Positions 1 to 10,735 of a stretch of DNA of 64,000 nucleotides are shown here, piece after piece; the first letter of the stretch is position 1, and each line of letters opens with the position of its first letter. The translations under genes were made by a program, and so were the position numbers. The stretch comes from Paralithodes platypus (lineage: Eukaryota > Arthropoda > Malacostraca > Decapoda > Lithodidae), in NCBI GenBank assembly GCA_032716605.1, contig CM064509.1, forward strand, positions 52,245,981 through 52,309,980. The letters run 5' to 3'. The notes under the pieces were generated by a model. The model did not search any database. It was not told where the DNA came from and saw only the letters and a program-made list of their open reading frames with translations.

Positions 1-448
1 CCGCAACTACGAATCTTGTTTCCGAGACCTAGTATATTAACCTAACCAAACAACCTAACCTAACCTAACCCTAGAGTGCCCTAGACCCAGTACGTGGGAT
101 ACAACACTAGCCCTTGCAAGTTGCATACCAGCTACTGTGGGTTCATATATTAGACATACAATAACATCTTTGTAGAACATAACACTTTACCGTAGCGAGT
201 GTACTCCATTTCGAACACTTTTTGTAAACATGAACACGTCCGTAGCAGAGCTCTCAAGATTGCGGGACTGAGTTTGTTTACGCGCAGGACTATTTATATT
301 GACAAAATCGAGTTACAAAACTTATCAAAACTATTCTACCACAACGGAATCTATGTGAGTATTATTATAAGGACTCCATAGAGCTTCACTTTCCCTAATA
401 AATTATGTATAATAACGCTGCGAGTCTAATCGCGATAATTATCAATCT
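1..448. other. Left edge, no gene recognised; short CCTAA runs
   Basis: No convincing coding sequence. Positions 41-69 hold several CCTAA units (arthropod telomere-type motif, reverse TTAGG), too few and too broken to be a telomere. A 60-codon frame at 199-381 has no recognisable motif. The sequence may belong to the 5' part of the decayed Gypsy-1 element that becomes readable from about 449, but I cannot show this. Confidence 0.4.
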
Positions 449-628
449 TTTCCTGAGTTGGTTAACTGTCGCCCCAAACTCCCTCAATTTTGGGGACAAA
501 TCCCCTGGATTAAGCCACGACAAGTTGCCACCCTCATTGAAGATGGAACTGCAGGAATCGACGACGCCCCTGAAGAAAATGTGATACTGGAGGAGTCATC
601 CATCACTCAAGATAACCCGGATTTTTAA
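449..628 (+). pseudogene. Gypsy-1 gag, C-terminal remnant
   Basis: A 59-codon stretch in one frame, ending with TAA at 626-628, reads as an acidic protein tail (IEDGTAGIDDAPEENVILEE) just upstream of a protease-like segment. Its position and composition suggest the end of a gag frame of the Ty3/gypsy element whose pol follows. No start codon or zinc knuckle can be seen and the frame is not open upstream. This is inference from context; the family is not identified from this piece alone. Confidence 0.4.
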
Positions 629-654
629 TCCGGCCCCGCCCACCTGTCGCCAAA

Positions 655-1380
655 CTGGTAGGGGCTCGTGATGGGACAATCTCAAATGCAGGAAAAAACC
701 CCATTTATAATCATCTAACTATTCAAGGTGTCAAAGCTAGATTTTTAATTGACATCGGGGGCCTCCCGTTCGTGTCTTTTCTCCTCATATTTTGCCAAAA
801 ACAAGGCCACTTTTGGGCCTATTCAAACCTCCTTCATTGTCTTAATCGATACAAACGATGGCGTAATTCCTAACCAAGGGTAAACAGCTCCCCTCAACGT
901 AGCTACCAACGTTCCTGATCACAGTCATCACCATCCCTCTATGATCTTCCCATCCACTGTAACAAACTATGATGGGTACTTAGGTTTTGACTTGCTGACC
1001 TCACTATGTACCACCATCGATTGTGTTAACAGAGTGATAACTTTTGCTTCTAAACCACTAAAAAAAAAAAAAAAAATCCTCTCTCAGCGAACCTAACGTA
1101 ATTCAATCTGTTCGCAGCAAACCTAACGTAATTCAACCTGTTCGCACCATCAGAACATCTCAAGCTATACTCTCAAAATCTGTTACGCTACCCCCTCACC
1201 ATGAACAGTGGAATTCCATCTTACCCACTTTATCTGGGGAATTAATCATAACACCAAACCTCCAAAGCCCGTTTGATAAAGAATGCCTTACCGCTCCTGC
1301 TATTATGCCTCATAATCTAAATCAAGTCAAAATTGCCAACATATCTGATCACACCCTTACCTTGCCTAAAGCCTAAAGGG
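655..1380 (+). pseudogene. Gypsy-1 protease region, decayed
   Basis: Around 735-770 the translation reads RFLIDIGGLP, in the place where a retropepsin would have a D-T/S-G-A active-site motif (here DIGG), followed by a frame break. The remainder up to the RT (for example LTLPKA near 1355-1372) is scattered over frames. A run of about 17 A at 1060-1076 also breaks the frame. The order gag tail, protease, RT is that of ordinary Ty3/gypsy pol. The protease is certainly inactive: the catalytic triad is altered and the frame is lost. Confidence 0.5.
1086..1144 (+). repeat. 29-bp tandem duplication
   Basis: Two adjacent near-identical copies of about 29 bp, each containing AACCTAACGTAATTCAA and CTGTTCGCA. 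It lies in the decayed Gypsy-1 protease-RT spacer and probably arose by slippage after the element died. Confidence 0.7.
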
Positions 1381-1405
1381 TTAACCATACGTTAATTAGA
1401 GAACC

Positions 1406-2026
1406 ATGATGATGAACTATCCCTACCTGAAGAAGAAACCTCATCTCCCCCCCCCCCCTAAACTCCCTGAGATTCCCCCACAACTAACAAACCAACGAAG
1501 ACAAGATCTACAGAGCTTAATGACTTCATTCCAAGACATCTTTGCCACATCCACCCGAGACGTAGGAAAGACGCAAGTACTTCACCATCCTATCCACACC
1601 GTCGGATTTCCTATTCATCAACCTATTCGTCGGAAAACTCCTCTCCAACGCCAAGAGGAAACCCAGGTGCAAGATATGATCGACACAGGAGTAATTCGCC
1701 CATCAACCAGCCCATGGTCTTCCCCCGTAGTACTGGTAAGAAAGAAAGACGGCTCAACAACATTCTGCATAGACTACAGACAATTAAATGATGTCACCAT
1801 CAAGGATGCCACACCACTACTTCGTATTGATGACTCCCTAGACTCCTTACTAGGAGCGAGATGGTTCACCACCTTAGATTTACAAGCCGGATATTGGCAA
1901 GTCCCAATGGGGCCCGAGCATCAACAGAAAAAGGCCTTCTCCACCAGCCAGGGTAGACTCTATGAATTCACCGTACTGCCGTTAGGATTATGCAATGGAC
2001 CCGCAACTTTTTCCAGACTCATGTAA
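1406..2026 (+). pseudogene. Gypsy-1 reverse transcriptase, N-terminal half
   Basis: The frame encodes the fingers and palm start of a Ty3/gypsy RT. Visible motifs in order: GVIRPSTSPWSSPVVLVRKK near residues 92-112, FCIDYRQLND near 120, FTTLDLQAGYWQV near 154 (first catalytic Asp) and LPLGLCNGPATFSRLM at the end. The catalytic YLDD box is absent here and appears downstream at about 2418, after a 350-bp insertion. RT copies element RNA in cytoplasmic particles. The copy is dead, being split by an insert and followed by stops in RNase H and integrase. A proline run near residues 15-20 marks the linker after protease. Confidence 0.85.
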
Positions 2027-2379
2027 TCAGTCCTGTATGTGTATGATTTACCTTGTACAGTATCACTTTCATATCTAGTACAGTCACTTATGCATATGTA
2101 ATATCTCTCTATGAGTAAGATTCATGTTAGCATCCAGGCAGTCATATTAGTTATGTCATATAGCCACTCTGGCAACTCAAGCCTGGGGCTCCTCTCACCA
2201 GAGGGCCAATACATGTTTGTGTACCACGAGACAGAGCTATCACCCTGTAGGCTCTGCTTCGTGCCTGTATCCCATATCCTTCTTAATAAGAACCTATATA
2301 TCTACAGTGTGTCTACTTACTCCCCAACCCAAGATAGGCCTGTTGTGCATCTATGGAGTTAGCTGGGACACACATAACA
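2022..2379. mobile_element. LTR-like insert in the Gypsy-1 RT
   Basis: About 358 bp interrupt the RT between the conserved LM of its N half and the VLQGLTWET segment that normally follows within a few codons. The insert begins TGTAATC and ends CATAACA, the TG...CA ends of an LTR, and contains an AATAAG near 2284 that could serve as a polyadenylation signal. I could not find a clean target duplication: the flanks are GACTCA and AGTCC, and about two RT codons seem lost. A solo LTR of an unrelated element is the simplest reading. Confidence 0.45.
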
Positions 2380-2656
2380 AGTCCTACAAGGGTTAACGTG
2401 GGAAACATGCTTGGCATATCTGGACGACATCATTGTGTTCGGCAAAACTTGGGCTGACCATCTCCAACGTCTATGCCAAGTATTCCAGAGGATCCGTGAT
2501 GCCAACCTCAAACTAAAGCCCTCAAAGTGCATCATGGCAGATAAAGAAGTGCAATTTTTTGGCCACATAGTATCAGAGGCAAGAATTTACCCCGATCCAG
2601 CCAAACTAAGAGCAATAAGTGCCATCACCCCACCAAACAATGTAAAAGGATTATAG
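2380..2656 (+). pseudogene. Gypsy-1 reverse transcriptase, C-terminal half
   Basis: Continues the RT after the insert: LTWETCLAYLDDIIVFG with an intact YLDD box near 2418-2430, then HLQRLCQVFQRI and the FFGHIVSE motif near 2560-2583 that closes the palm/thumb. The frame stops at 2654-2656, where the typical motif continues in another frame (FLGLTSYYL-like at about 2660-2695). So there is at least one small indel plus the insert. Confidence 0.85.
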
Positions 2657-3190
2657 GGCGTTCTTAGGTTTGACTTCATATTACCTGCGATTTGTGAAGA
2701 ATTTTGCCACCCTAGCCAAACTACTTCACGACCTAACTAGGAAAGAAGAACCCTCCGTTTGAACAACTCCACGTTTGCAAGCCTTTCAGACTCTCAAATA
2801 TTTACTGGTAGCTGCACCAGTCGTCTCCTTCCCAGACTATAACCAACCATTTCGCCTCTACACAGACGTCTCCTTATTCGGAATTGGGTAATTTTTAGCT
2901 CAAACCTGGGAAGGTAGAGAGCACATCATTACCTTTGCCAGCAGAACCCTCAACCCTGCCGAGATTAATTACCCTGTCACAAAGAGAGAGTGTTTAGGCA
3001 TCATTTGGGCACTGCAACATTTTAAAGCCTATCTAGCAGGGGTCAAGGTGACCATCATCACCGATCACCAGGCCTTGCAGTGGCTAAGGAAATCTGACAC
3101 AAAAAACGCTCTAATAGTCAGGTCAGGGGGAATCCCTAGAGGAGTTTAATTTTGAAATAGCCTACAGACCTGGCAAGCTCCACACCAACG
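2657..3190 (+). pseudogene. Gypsy-1 RNase H domain, broken
   Basis: Translation between about 2815 and 3150 gives FPDYNQPFRLYTDVS, ITFASRTLNPAEINYPVTKR, and VTIITDHQALQWL, the ordered motifs of a Ty3/gypsy RNase H (TDAS box read here as TDVS, then the E-containing helix and the TDH box). A stop interrupts the GIG motif near 2890, and frame shifts occur near 2660 and 3120. The HTNADALSRL-type closing motif reads as HTNADALSRLP-like sequence at 3182-3214. It would degrade the RNA strand during cDNA synthesis, but is clearly inactive here. Confidence 0.75.
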
Positions 3191-3193
3191 CGG

Positions 3194-4440
3194 ATGCCCT
3201 TTCCAGACTGCCTCTTCAACCACCACCACCAACAGCAGCAATTCGAGCCATACACCACCAGGACTCCACCGACCAGGACCAACAATATCTATTACAACAA
3301 TACCAATAGCAAGAAAAACCTGACTGGATACCAAGACACGTCTTTTCCCAGTTGCAAAGGAAAGGAGACAAATATTAATTTCTACACTGCAGAGGGCAAG
3401 ATTGTAATAAGTCCTAACGCAGCCTTAGGCATTATGCAATCTCTCTATTCCCATAATGGCATCCACGTAGGCCAGAGGAAATTAGTCACCACCTTCCAGG
3501 ATATCTATTGGACCCCATCGACCTACCTGACAGCCAAGAAAAGCATGGAAGCCTGCTGTGCCTGCGCCTTAGGTAAGGATAAAACAAGAACCCCAGGTCC
3601 TTCCGGCAAGTTAATCGCATCCAAGCCCTGGTAACTCCTAGCACTCGACGTCATGGGACCAATGGAAGGGGTTAAAGGGTATTAATACATAATCACCTTT
3701 GTGGATATGTACTCCAAATATGTAATATCCTGCCCCGCAAAAGAACACTCTGCGTTTGCAGTCGCCGAGTCCCTTCTACAGCATGTGTTTCCCTATTTCG
3801 GTTTACCCCAAGCCATTCACTCTGACAATGCTCCCGAATTCACAGGTCATGTTTGAACCCAAATATCCCAGATGTTCATATTCAAAATCAGCCAATCCTC
3901 CCCTTATTGGCCTCAAGGGAATTCCATCTGCAATCGTAGCCACCGACCCATTGCCAATCAGGTGAGAACTAGGCTGCAACAAATGAATACCACGGACTGG
4001 CCTAGCCAAGTCCGCATTGTGCCAAGGGACATCAACACCTGCCATCATCAAGACGGAATCACACCCCACGAAAGAGTCTTCAGAGAGCCACCACTACTAC
4101 TTCCGTTACGGCACTTGTCCGTCCCACATGAGCCCTCACCCAACCTAATTCAGTCGCTTGTCCACCTCAAAAACCGATTAAGACAACTACAGTACCTTCA
4201 GGACCTACAGCCCGACAAAACACCTAAAATCAACACTCATCACGTCGGCGATCTTGTCATGGTAGCACAACTGCCAGTACCACCCAAGCTCAAACCAAGA
4301 TTCAAAGGACAGTTCGAAATACTGACAGTACATAACTGCTATCAAGTCACTGTTAGCTATTACAGGGAATCACACACATATAGAAACCGCTATGTACGCC
4401 GATTCCAACCTCTGGATGAGAACATATCTATGTTAGCTAA
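3194..4440 (+). pseudogene. Gypsy-1 integrase, broken
   Basis: Integrase lies after RNase H, the usual Ty3/gypsy order. The zinc-binding part at 3194-3634 shows SHNGIHVGQ and ACCACALGK, compatible with an HHCC finger. The core at 3630-3960 shows LALDVMGPM (first Asp) and IHSDNAPEFTG (second Asp). The third acidic residue, expected in the GNSICxRSHR segment near 3915-3940, reads Asn instead of Glu. Stops fall near 3685 and 3854. The C-terminal part (3960-4440) reads HVGDLVMVAQLP and RFKGQFEILTV, a normal C-terminal domain. It cannot integrate DNA: two stops and one catalytic residue lost. Confidence 0.8.
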
Positions 4441-5326
4441 CCCAGACGATAATGATGCATGCCCTACTGCCAATAGTCCAAACCTTTTACCACCCCAAGA
4501 ACAGAACCAACCAGTACCAACCCTACCCCTACCTTACTCCCCTTACCTGCTCTCCCTATTCCTAAACCTAAATGCCCTCTACCTATCCCTCGTCCTATTC
4601 CCACTCCTACCCCAACTTTCCGAGCTATCCTACATCCCTTCCCCCACCTACTCGAGCCCTATCAGCCCCACCTGGGTTCGCCCCTCTCCCTATCCTCAAA
4701 CCTCTCTCCTCATCCCTTCCAACCACCCCTATCCAACCACCCCTATCCAAAAAAACCCACCCCCAATAAAACCTATCATACCCAGTCCTCAATCCTCCTC
4801 CCAACCCTCATCCTCTGCCAATTCCGAAATACCCATCTTAACCCCATCTCCTCCAACCCACCTATCCACCCCTACCTATCCTTTCGTCCCTACCATTTCA
4901 CCTACAACACAAACTCCTCCACCTCATAACCCAAAGCCTACCCACTTCCTTTCCCATTCCATCTATTCCACCTCCTAAACCCCCACGTCCTTCCCACTCA
5001 AAGCTTCGACAACCCCGATTCCTCACCTCACCACCATTAACACCATCTCCACCTCCTATCTCACAGCCGATGTACTTCCGTTATGGCAGAAGATTAACCA
5101 AACCAAAAAGATGGGAGCCTGCTGCACACCAGTCCAAATCTCAACCAGCCAGCTTCCACAACACCTGCTCCACACTACACCTGCTCCAGCCACATGTGCA
5201 CCTGTTCCTGTCAACCCTACACCTGCTCCATCCTCCTCTGCACCTATTATTGTCAACCTTTCACCTGTTCCAGCCCCTCCCACACCTGTTCCAGTCACAC
5301 CTGTCTCCACCACATCCCCTGTCAAA
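4441..5326 (+). pseudogene. Gypsy-1 proline-rich C-terminal tail of pol
   Basis: After the integrase the frame stays open to 4978 and encodes a low-complexity tail rich in Pro, Ser, Thr and Leu. Further proline-rich coding (repeated PxPAP and VPVTP) continues in another frame at 5111-5326. There are no motifs beyond this bias. The tail is cut at about 5326 by a CR1 LINE and probably resumes at about 6670, where the sequence is again C-rich. Its function in the element is unknown. Confidence 0.55.
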
Positions 5327-6666
5327 CATAACATAAGAACATAAGAAAATGGGAGTCTGCAGAAAGCCGATTGACCTATGCAAGGCAGATCCCTGTCCCA
5401 CACAACCCCAATTCAATTACAAAGCCCAATTATAGGCTCAACACTCTAATACCCTGAGGATCATCTTACCAAAACGGTTAGAGATTAACGCAGGATTACG
5501 GGGGTCTGCAGAGCGCTGATTGGCCCAACCCGGCTGATCCCCCTTCACACCCAACCCTTCTCGTCCATATGCTTATCCAATTTTATCTTAAAGCTCCCTA
5601 CCGTTTTAGATCCCACTATAGCACTTGGTAGTCCATTCCACCCATCTACAACTCTGTTACCAAACCAATATTTGCCTATATCTTTTCTAAAACGAAATTT
5701 ATCTAATTTGAAACCATTGGTACGAGTTCTTTCGCTATCACTGAGCTTTAGTACATTTGTCATGTCCCCTTTGTTAATCCCACTAACCCACTTGAACACC
5801 TCTATCATATCCCCTCTAACTCTGCGTCTCTCTAACGAATGTAAACCTAATTTCTTCAACCTTTCTTCATACGGAAGATTTCTAATATTATCGATTATTT
5901 TTGTCATTCTACGCTGTACTCTCTCCAATGAATCTATGTCTATTCTGTAATAAGGACACCAAAATTGGACAGCATAATCCATATGGGGTCTCACTAATGA
6001 CAAGTAAAGTTTTAAGATAACATCAGCAGTTCTGTTACTCACACTCCTAGAGATGAACCCGAGAATCCTGTTTGCCTTATTACGAACGCTTATACACTGT
6101 TTTCTAGGCTTCAAATCATTGCTAACAAACACACCTAGACCTTTCTCGCAGTCTGAATTTTCTAATTCTAAATTAGCTAGTTTATATTTAACATTTGTTT
6201 GCATCTTCCCTATCTGTAATACCTTGCATTTGTCAATGTTAAACTTCATCTGCCAATTTACTGACCATTCATGTAAGGTATCTAGATCCCTTTGGAGGCA
6301 TTCTATATCGCTATCTGAATCAATTGATCTCCCCATTTTAGTATTGTCTGCGAATTTACTTATCCTACTAGTTATACCTAAATCTAGGTCATTTATGTAT
6401 ATAAGAAACAACAGGGGACCTAATACCGATCCCTGGGGGACACCACTTTTGACTGCTCCCCACTCTGACTTGGTACCATTTATGCTGACTCTCTGTTTCC
6501 TACCAATTAGCCATGACCTAATCCATCCCAACAACGATCCTCGTATTCCATGTGCCTCAACCTTTCTCATCAATCTCTCATGAGGGACTCTGTCGAAAGC
6601 TTTACTGAAATCTAAATAAATAATATCATATGACTTGTCACTATCTACTGCTTCATATACTTCTGA
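5327..6666 (-). mobile_element. CR1-like LINE, 5'-truncated (RT C-terminal half)
   Basis: The minus-strand frame 6666-5545 encodes RT from VYLDFSKAFD-type sequence onward: DFSKAFDRVPHERL, SGVPQGSVLGPLLF, then KFADNTKMG, where the catalytic FADD box is changed to FADN. After that come the CR1 C-terminal motifs (RVQRRMTKI, RRRVRGDMIEVFK, NRVVDGWNGLPS) and a natural stop at 5545. The 3' UTR (5544-5350) holds two diverged copies of a GTCTGCAGA...GATTG segment, and the element ends in TTCTTATG octamer copies (minus strand, about 5347-5325), the kind of 3' microsatellite known from CR1. It is inserted in the Gypsy-1 tail. The 5' end, near 6666, is truncated. Confidence 0.85.
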
Positions 6667-6924
6667 GAAAACCTGACTCCCCCTCCACCCCACCCCCCCA
6701 CCCCATCTCGCCACAACTTAAATATGCCCCCTCCCAACACCGCATTAACTTCGTGGCCCCCCCCCCCCCCCCTCTTCACCTAGCACGAATACTCCTCCTA
6801 AAGTCAATACCAGCCAAAAAAAAAAAAGCAAATACCTCTAAGCCCCTTCCACATCTCTCAGACTCAACAAGTGACCCTGACCCCCAAAACATAGTCATTC
6901 GCAGCTCCAGACACACCTACCAAA
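6667..6924 (+). other. C-rich continuation of the Gypsy-1 tail
   Basis: Right of the CR1 the sequence is again C-rich (CCCCACC runs and a pure C tract near 6752-6770), matching the proline-rich tail left of it. An A run lies near 6818-6829. No frame is intact. Confidence 0.45.
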
Positions 6925-7185
6925 ATGAAGGTGAACAGCATGGCCCTAGGCATCAACAATGAGTCCAGGAATATCACCTCACCTGGCCAGCTACTCATCA
7001 TCATCCAACACTCAGATGTTCCTCTTCCCCTCACTGTGTTTCGTGATACAAATGGCCGAAACAACATCAAAGCCAGAGTGTGGTGTGATTTCCTCCACCA
7101 CCTGACACCATACGTCTGCAACAAAACTTGGAAAACGTACATGCTCCAGCCCCGAGACTGGGATTTTTTTTTAAGGCAATGGTGA
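6925..7185 (+). CDS. Unidentified protein segment downstream of Gypsy-1 pol
   Basis: An 86-codon frame with protein-like composition and no low complexity: MKVNSMALGINNESRN, PGQLLIIIQHSDVPLPL, ARVWCDFLHHLTPYVCNKTW. Two Cys, many hydrophobic positions and an even spread of residues suggest a folded domain rather than chance. It follows the pol tail on the same strand, where some Ty3/gypsy elements carry an extra frame. I do not recognise the family. No signal peptide or membrane segment is seen, so a classical envelope gene is not supported. Confidence 0.35.
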   Translation: MKVNSMALGINNESRNITSPGQLLIIIQHSDVPLPLTVFRDTNGRNNIKARVWCDFLHHLTPYVCNKTWKTYMLQPRDWDFFLRQW

Positions 7186-7283
7186 GATGACGGGATCTGA
7201 GCAACAAATGCCAAATACCTCCAGCCATCTGCTCCCGTCTACAAATAACACCGCAAATCAAACCTGCCGCATTGCTTCCATAA

Positions 7284-7913
7284 TTGAAGTCAGGAGTCAC
7301 AACACGGGCCTTCTACGACCACCACCAATACCAAGAGGAAAAACGAGAGCCTCTAGGGGAACCATCCAAAGAAAATGAGGAGACTGGGATTCCCAGGGGA
7401 CACTACGAAAACTACCCAGTTCAACATGTGAACATCAGTGACACCCCCAAACTTATGCAAATACACTATCAAACCCCCCAGTGCACCCCTGTAGAGTACC
7501 GAAATAACTATGAGCATAGATTCGTAATACGAAGCAAACTATCCAAATCAAATATAACTTCCCCCACCAGTGTAAATGATGAACAAACCCCCAAACCTAA
7601 GCAAACTACCCCCGCTAGAATGTCACTCCCAAATACCCATCAGGTCCAACAAAGTGTAAATAAGAAAGTAAAAACACTCCGAACAGCATTCTCCAGTAAT
7701 CCCCAAAGACCAACAAACTCTAGTGCAACTGGTTCCCTATATAAACCCCAAATCAGAATTTCACACACGCCCCTATTACCCCGAGACAACAGCCCCCTAG
7801 TCTCTCTATCTCTATCTATATGCTCAGGCCCAATCCCCATTTTTCCTATTTTTATTTTTATTTTCTGCCGACCAAAAATGAGTTACTATCTTCACTTAAC
7901 AGAGAGAAGTTAA
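7284..7913 (+). CDS. Second unidentified frame downstream of Gypsy-1 pol
   Basis: A 209-codon frame, hydrophilic and rich in Gln, Pro, Thr and Lys, low in Cys, with a hydrophobic stretch near the end (GPIPIFPIFIFIFC, residues about 182-195) that could be a membrane segment or translation of T-rich DNA. The frame preceding it (to 7185) stops 100 bp earlier. It may be a disordered part of the same accessory protein. No family recognised. The start codon is not secure. Confidence 0.3.
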   Translation: MKSGVTTRAFYDHHQYQEEKREPLGEPSKENEETGIPRGHYENYPVQHVNISDTPKLMQIHYQTPQCTPVEYRNNYEHRFVIRSKLSKSNITSPTSVNDEQTPKPKQTTPARMSLPNTHQVQQSVNKKVKTLRTAFSSNPQRPTNSSATGSLYKPQIRISHTPLLPRDNSPLVSLSLSICSGPIPIFPIFIFIFCRPKMSYYLHLTERS

Positions 7914-7941
7914 GCAACCAGCCTACTGGCTTAATCCACCT

Positions 7942-8208
7942 TTGGATTTGGAGATCGGGTTTCCTAAGATAGAAAGGAATACAATACGAGAAACCTCTAG
8001 TGAAGAGCTCAGTGTGCAACTAATTAGCTTTCAAGTTCCAGATAGTCGGACGCTTAGCAGTTCACGATCAGGGAATTCTAATATCTCAGGTGGATCAGGT
8101 AGCCTTGATGCTGATCTAGATGCTAGATTAGTATCACTGTACCGCCTCGATACTCCGAGTACATCATCCTCCAGATTTAGTGAAGATGGTGTTCGAGTGT
8201 GTCGATAG
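7942..8208 (+). CDS. Serine-rich frame, unidentified
   Basis: An 88-codon frame with an acidic, Ser/Asp/Leu-rich sequence (SSSRSGNSNISGGSGS, then DADLDARLVSLYRL) that ends in CR at a TAG. It sits on the same strand as the two preceding frames and may be the last piece of the Gypsy-1 accessory region. Nothing identifies its role. Confidence 0.25.
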   Translation: MDLEIGFPKIERNTIRETSSEELSVQLISFQVPDSRTLSSSRSGNSNISGGSGSLDADLDARLVSLYRLDTPSTSSSRFSEDGVRVCR

Positions 8209-9724
8209 AAGAGGAAGAAGGACCAAGAGAGAGCCCGCGCCTTAAGTTGTTTGGCCCAGACCCTAGTACGGATGTGTGAAATCCCCGGTTCCCTGTAATC
8301 AACTTGGCCAGGAGAAACGTGCTCTTCAAAACGCTCTACCAGTGTCTCTTCTCTTCACAAACCTTTAAGTGTTCTTTTATTTCGTAATGGTAATGATGAT
8401 TGCAATCAGGGTTCAAACTTAGGTATGTTAAGGTTCATAGTGTTAACATACTATAGAAGATTTTTCCTTCTTCCCTATCTAGTTATTATCCGTTGCTCTG
8501 TTAAGGGAGAACATTACACATATCTATCGTGGAGTAAATGTTTATATACTTCCTTGAATACAGGCTCCTGTATTCCTTATGTGGAAATATATATTTGTTT
8601 GTCTGGGAATAAATACATGCACTTAAACGTCAACCAGTGAACACATATTCAGACCTAGTTTTCATGCTTTGTATCATCTGGGTACAGAACTATTCTAGAT
8701 AGTTCATTCGCAGAGTATTTTTCCTCAGTCACTTATTCATGACTATTGTTATAATCACATCTTTATAAAGTATAATTTACATACTATTCTTTGAGCTAAT
8801 TCCGCTCTATGATTTATTCAAGTTACAATAACTTATTGTTCGTTTTGAAACTCAGTCATGCATACATGACTATTATCTAAATCATTATTCATGAATTATA
8901 TTCATAATTATTACTCTCTGAGTTCTTAATGCTAATGGCTATTTGACATATTTGATATTTTCTTAACTGTCCACTTTTCACCTACAAAGGGTTCGGTAAC
9001 TCATATGAGTTACTAGTTTGTGGAAGTTATATCATACCACTTTTTGACTAAAGGATAAGTCGTTCACACCACTTTGTTATTGAGACTGAATAATAGATCT
9101 CTGTTTTGTGGTTTCTTTTGTGAGATGTTTGCTAATGTTGTGGGTTCAAACCCCTCCTGTAACGATACAGGGGAGCGTGCTACCCCCTCTAACAGTCTGC
9201 TGCACCAAATCACCACCCAGAACGAGGGGCAGTGCACTCCTCGGTGCGACTAGAAGAGGGGCGAACACAATCTTAGTTGACCTTAGGTAGGTAGGCTTTA
9301 GGAGGTATTAAAGCTTGCAAAATTGAATTGGATTTGTTTGGGGTTAGTAGGCTATATCCGTAGCCTCCTACTTTGTAGGCATAGGATTGGCTAGGTTCAA
9401 ACATTAATTTGTGGATTTATAATTGGATTGGATTAGGAAGTTTATATAGTGTTCTAGGCACACAGAGAGAGTTATTGTATAGGCATGACTGTACAACTTT
9501 ACTGCTTTAGCATATAGTTAATATGAGTCATTACAACCATAGTCTATGGAATGCTTCCATGATTCCCTTAAATTGCATGTGATTCCTAAATAACTTAAGC
9601 TATTATTAATTGTCCTAAGCGAAGTTTTATGTATCATAAATGGTTGCATTTGAATAGTAGGCCTAGCTGCTGCATTATGATGTGCTTGGTACAAACGCTA
9701 ATCTTGGACATAGATGAGATACAA
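8209..9724. other. No gene seen; AT-rich spacer
   Basis: No frame longer than about 70 codons and no domain. It could include the 3' LTR of Gypsy-1, but the left LTR lies outside the window, so this cannot be tested. Near 9140-9155 there is a GTGGGTTCAAACCCC, resembling a tRNA B box, without a matching A box or cloverleaf. Confidence 0.4.
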
Positions 9725-10155
9725 TTAATACTAGCGGTACGGGCATAGTACCGCCTATTTCCATCATATTAGGGAACATTCAGGCACTCCTGATTGATTA
9801 GGCAAGTATCTGAATTAAATTAAATGTATTCAGCCAAAAACTAGAAGAAAACAGCTTCAAAATGACACCAAAACGAGCTTCGTAGCTCGAGGGAATCACC
9901 CACAGCGCTACCAAAAACATTCGCTAAAATGAGCAATTCTCGCTAATGTCTCGCAACATTTACCTTTGGCAGCACTGTATATCTAGCTAGACTCTGACTC
10001 AGAGCCCTCAGTGCCATGGCCGCCTAGCTGGGAGAATGACATGTGGCCTGTCGCGCTCCCGCTCCCTTGCACTTGATTTTACAGGCTTGAAGAGGCTTTA
10101 AAAGCCCGTAAATTACCATGGCGTTCGGGAACGTCTCCCGCAGGGAAAGTGTTAA
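9725..10155. mobile_element. TTAA-flanked miniature element, family 1, copy A
   Basis: 431 bp bounded by TTAA at 9725-9728 and 10152-10155. It shares most of its length with 60717-61135, including AACTAG.AGAAAACAGCTTCA-type sequence near 9838-9862, GAGCTTCGTAG near 9876, CACAGCGCTACC and GGCTTTAAAAGCCCG. Size, TTAA target and lack of coding fit a piggyBac-type MITE. The ends are diverged, so the terminal repeat is weak in this copy. Confidence 0.7.
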
Positions 10156-10735
10156 AGTACTGTACTTGAACAATAATCTAATTTAACTCATTATTAATAC
10201 AAATGTCGAAGTGTAGCCTATCAGCCATCAATTCCATGCACATTAAAAGTAATGTTATATTTATCACAAAAATTATTGCAACCTATAAAACAATGGTGTA
10301 CAGTATTTGTTTGAGCTATCAAATTTGTATCAAAACAATATAATTCAGACATGGTTACTAATATCATGATCTTACTGAAAGATAAATCAATGGAAGTAAT
10401 CTTTTACTACCTAATAATTAACTTTTACACTTGGAAAATAATGAATATTTTTCTTATAGTCATAATCTGGCAGTATATAAGAATCGATACTATTAAGTTA
10501 CTACCCATATAATAGTGTATTTGTAAAGGAAAGTCAAGAGTTATCACAATATCAAGGGGGAAATAATAGGCTTAATCGTGTTAACACTTATTGGACACTA
10601 TAGGCACCACTGTCGAGGTCGGCGCAGAATTATAACCTTGAGTGGGCTCTCCTTTTATACACCTGCCAGACTCCTTGGTCAAGGTCAAGTCACACGGAAA
10701 ATTGTCAAAACTTTATCGGGCCATATAATTCTTAT
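10156..10735. other. No gene seen
   Basis: AT-rich sequence between two TTAA elements. No repeated motif, structured RNA or frame stands out. Confidence 0.5.

Noticed and set aside
41..69. True telomere at the left edge
   Set aside because: Only a few CCTAA units, followed by ordinary repeat-rich sequence on one side and non-telomeric bases on the other.
6925..7913. Envelope gene of an endogenous retrovirus
   Set aside because: No signal peptide, no furin-type site, no fusion peptide and no clear transmembrane anchor.
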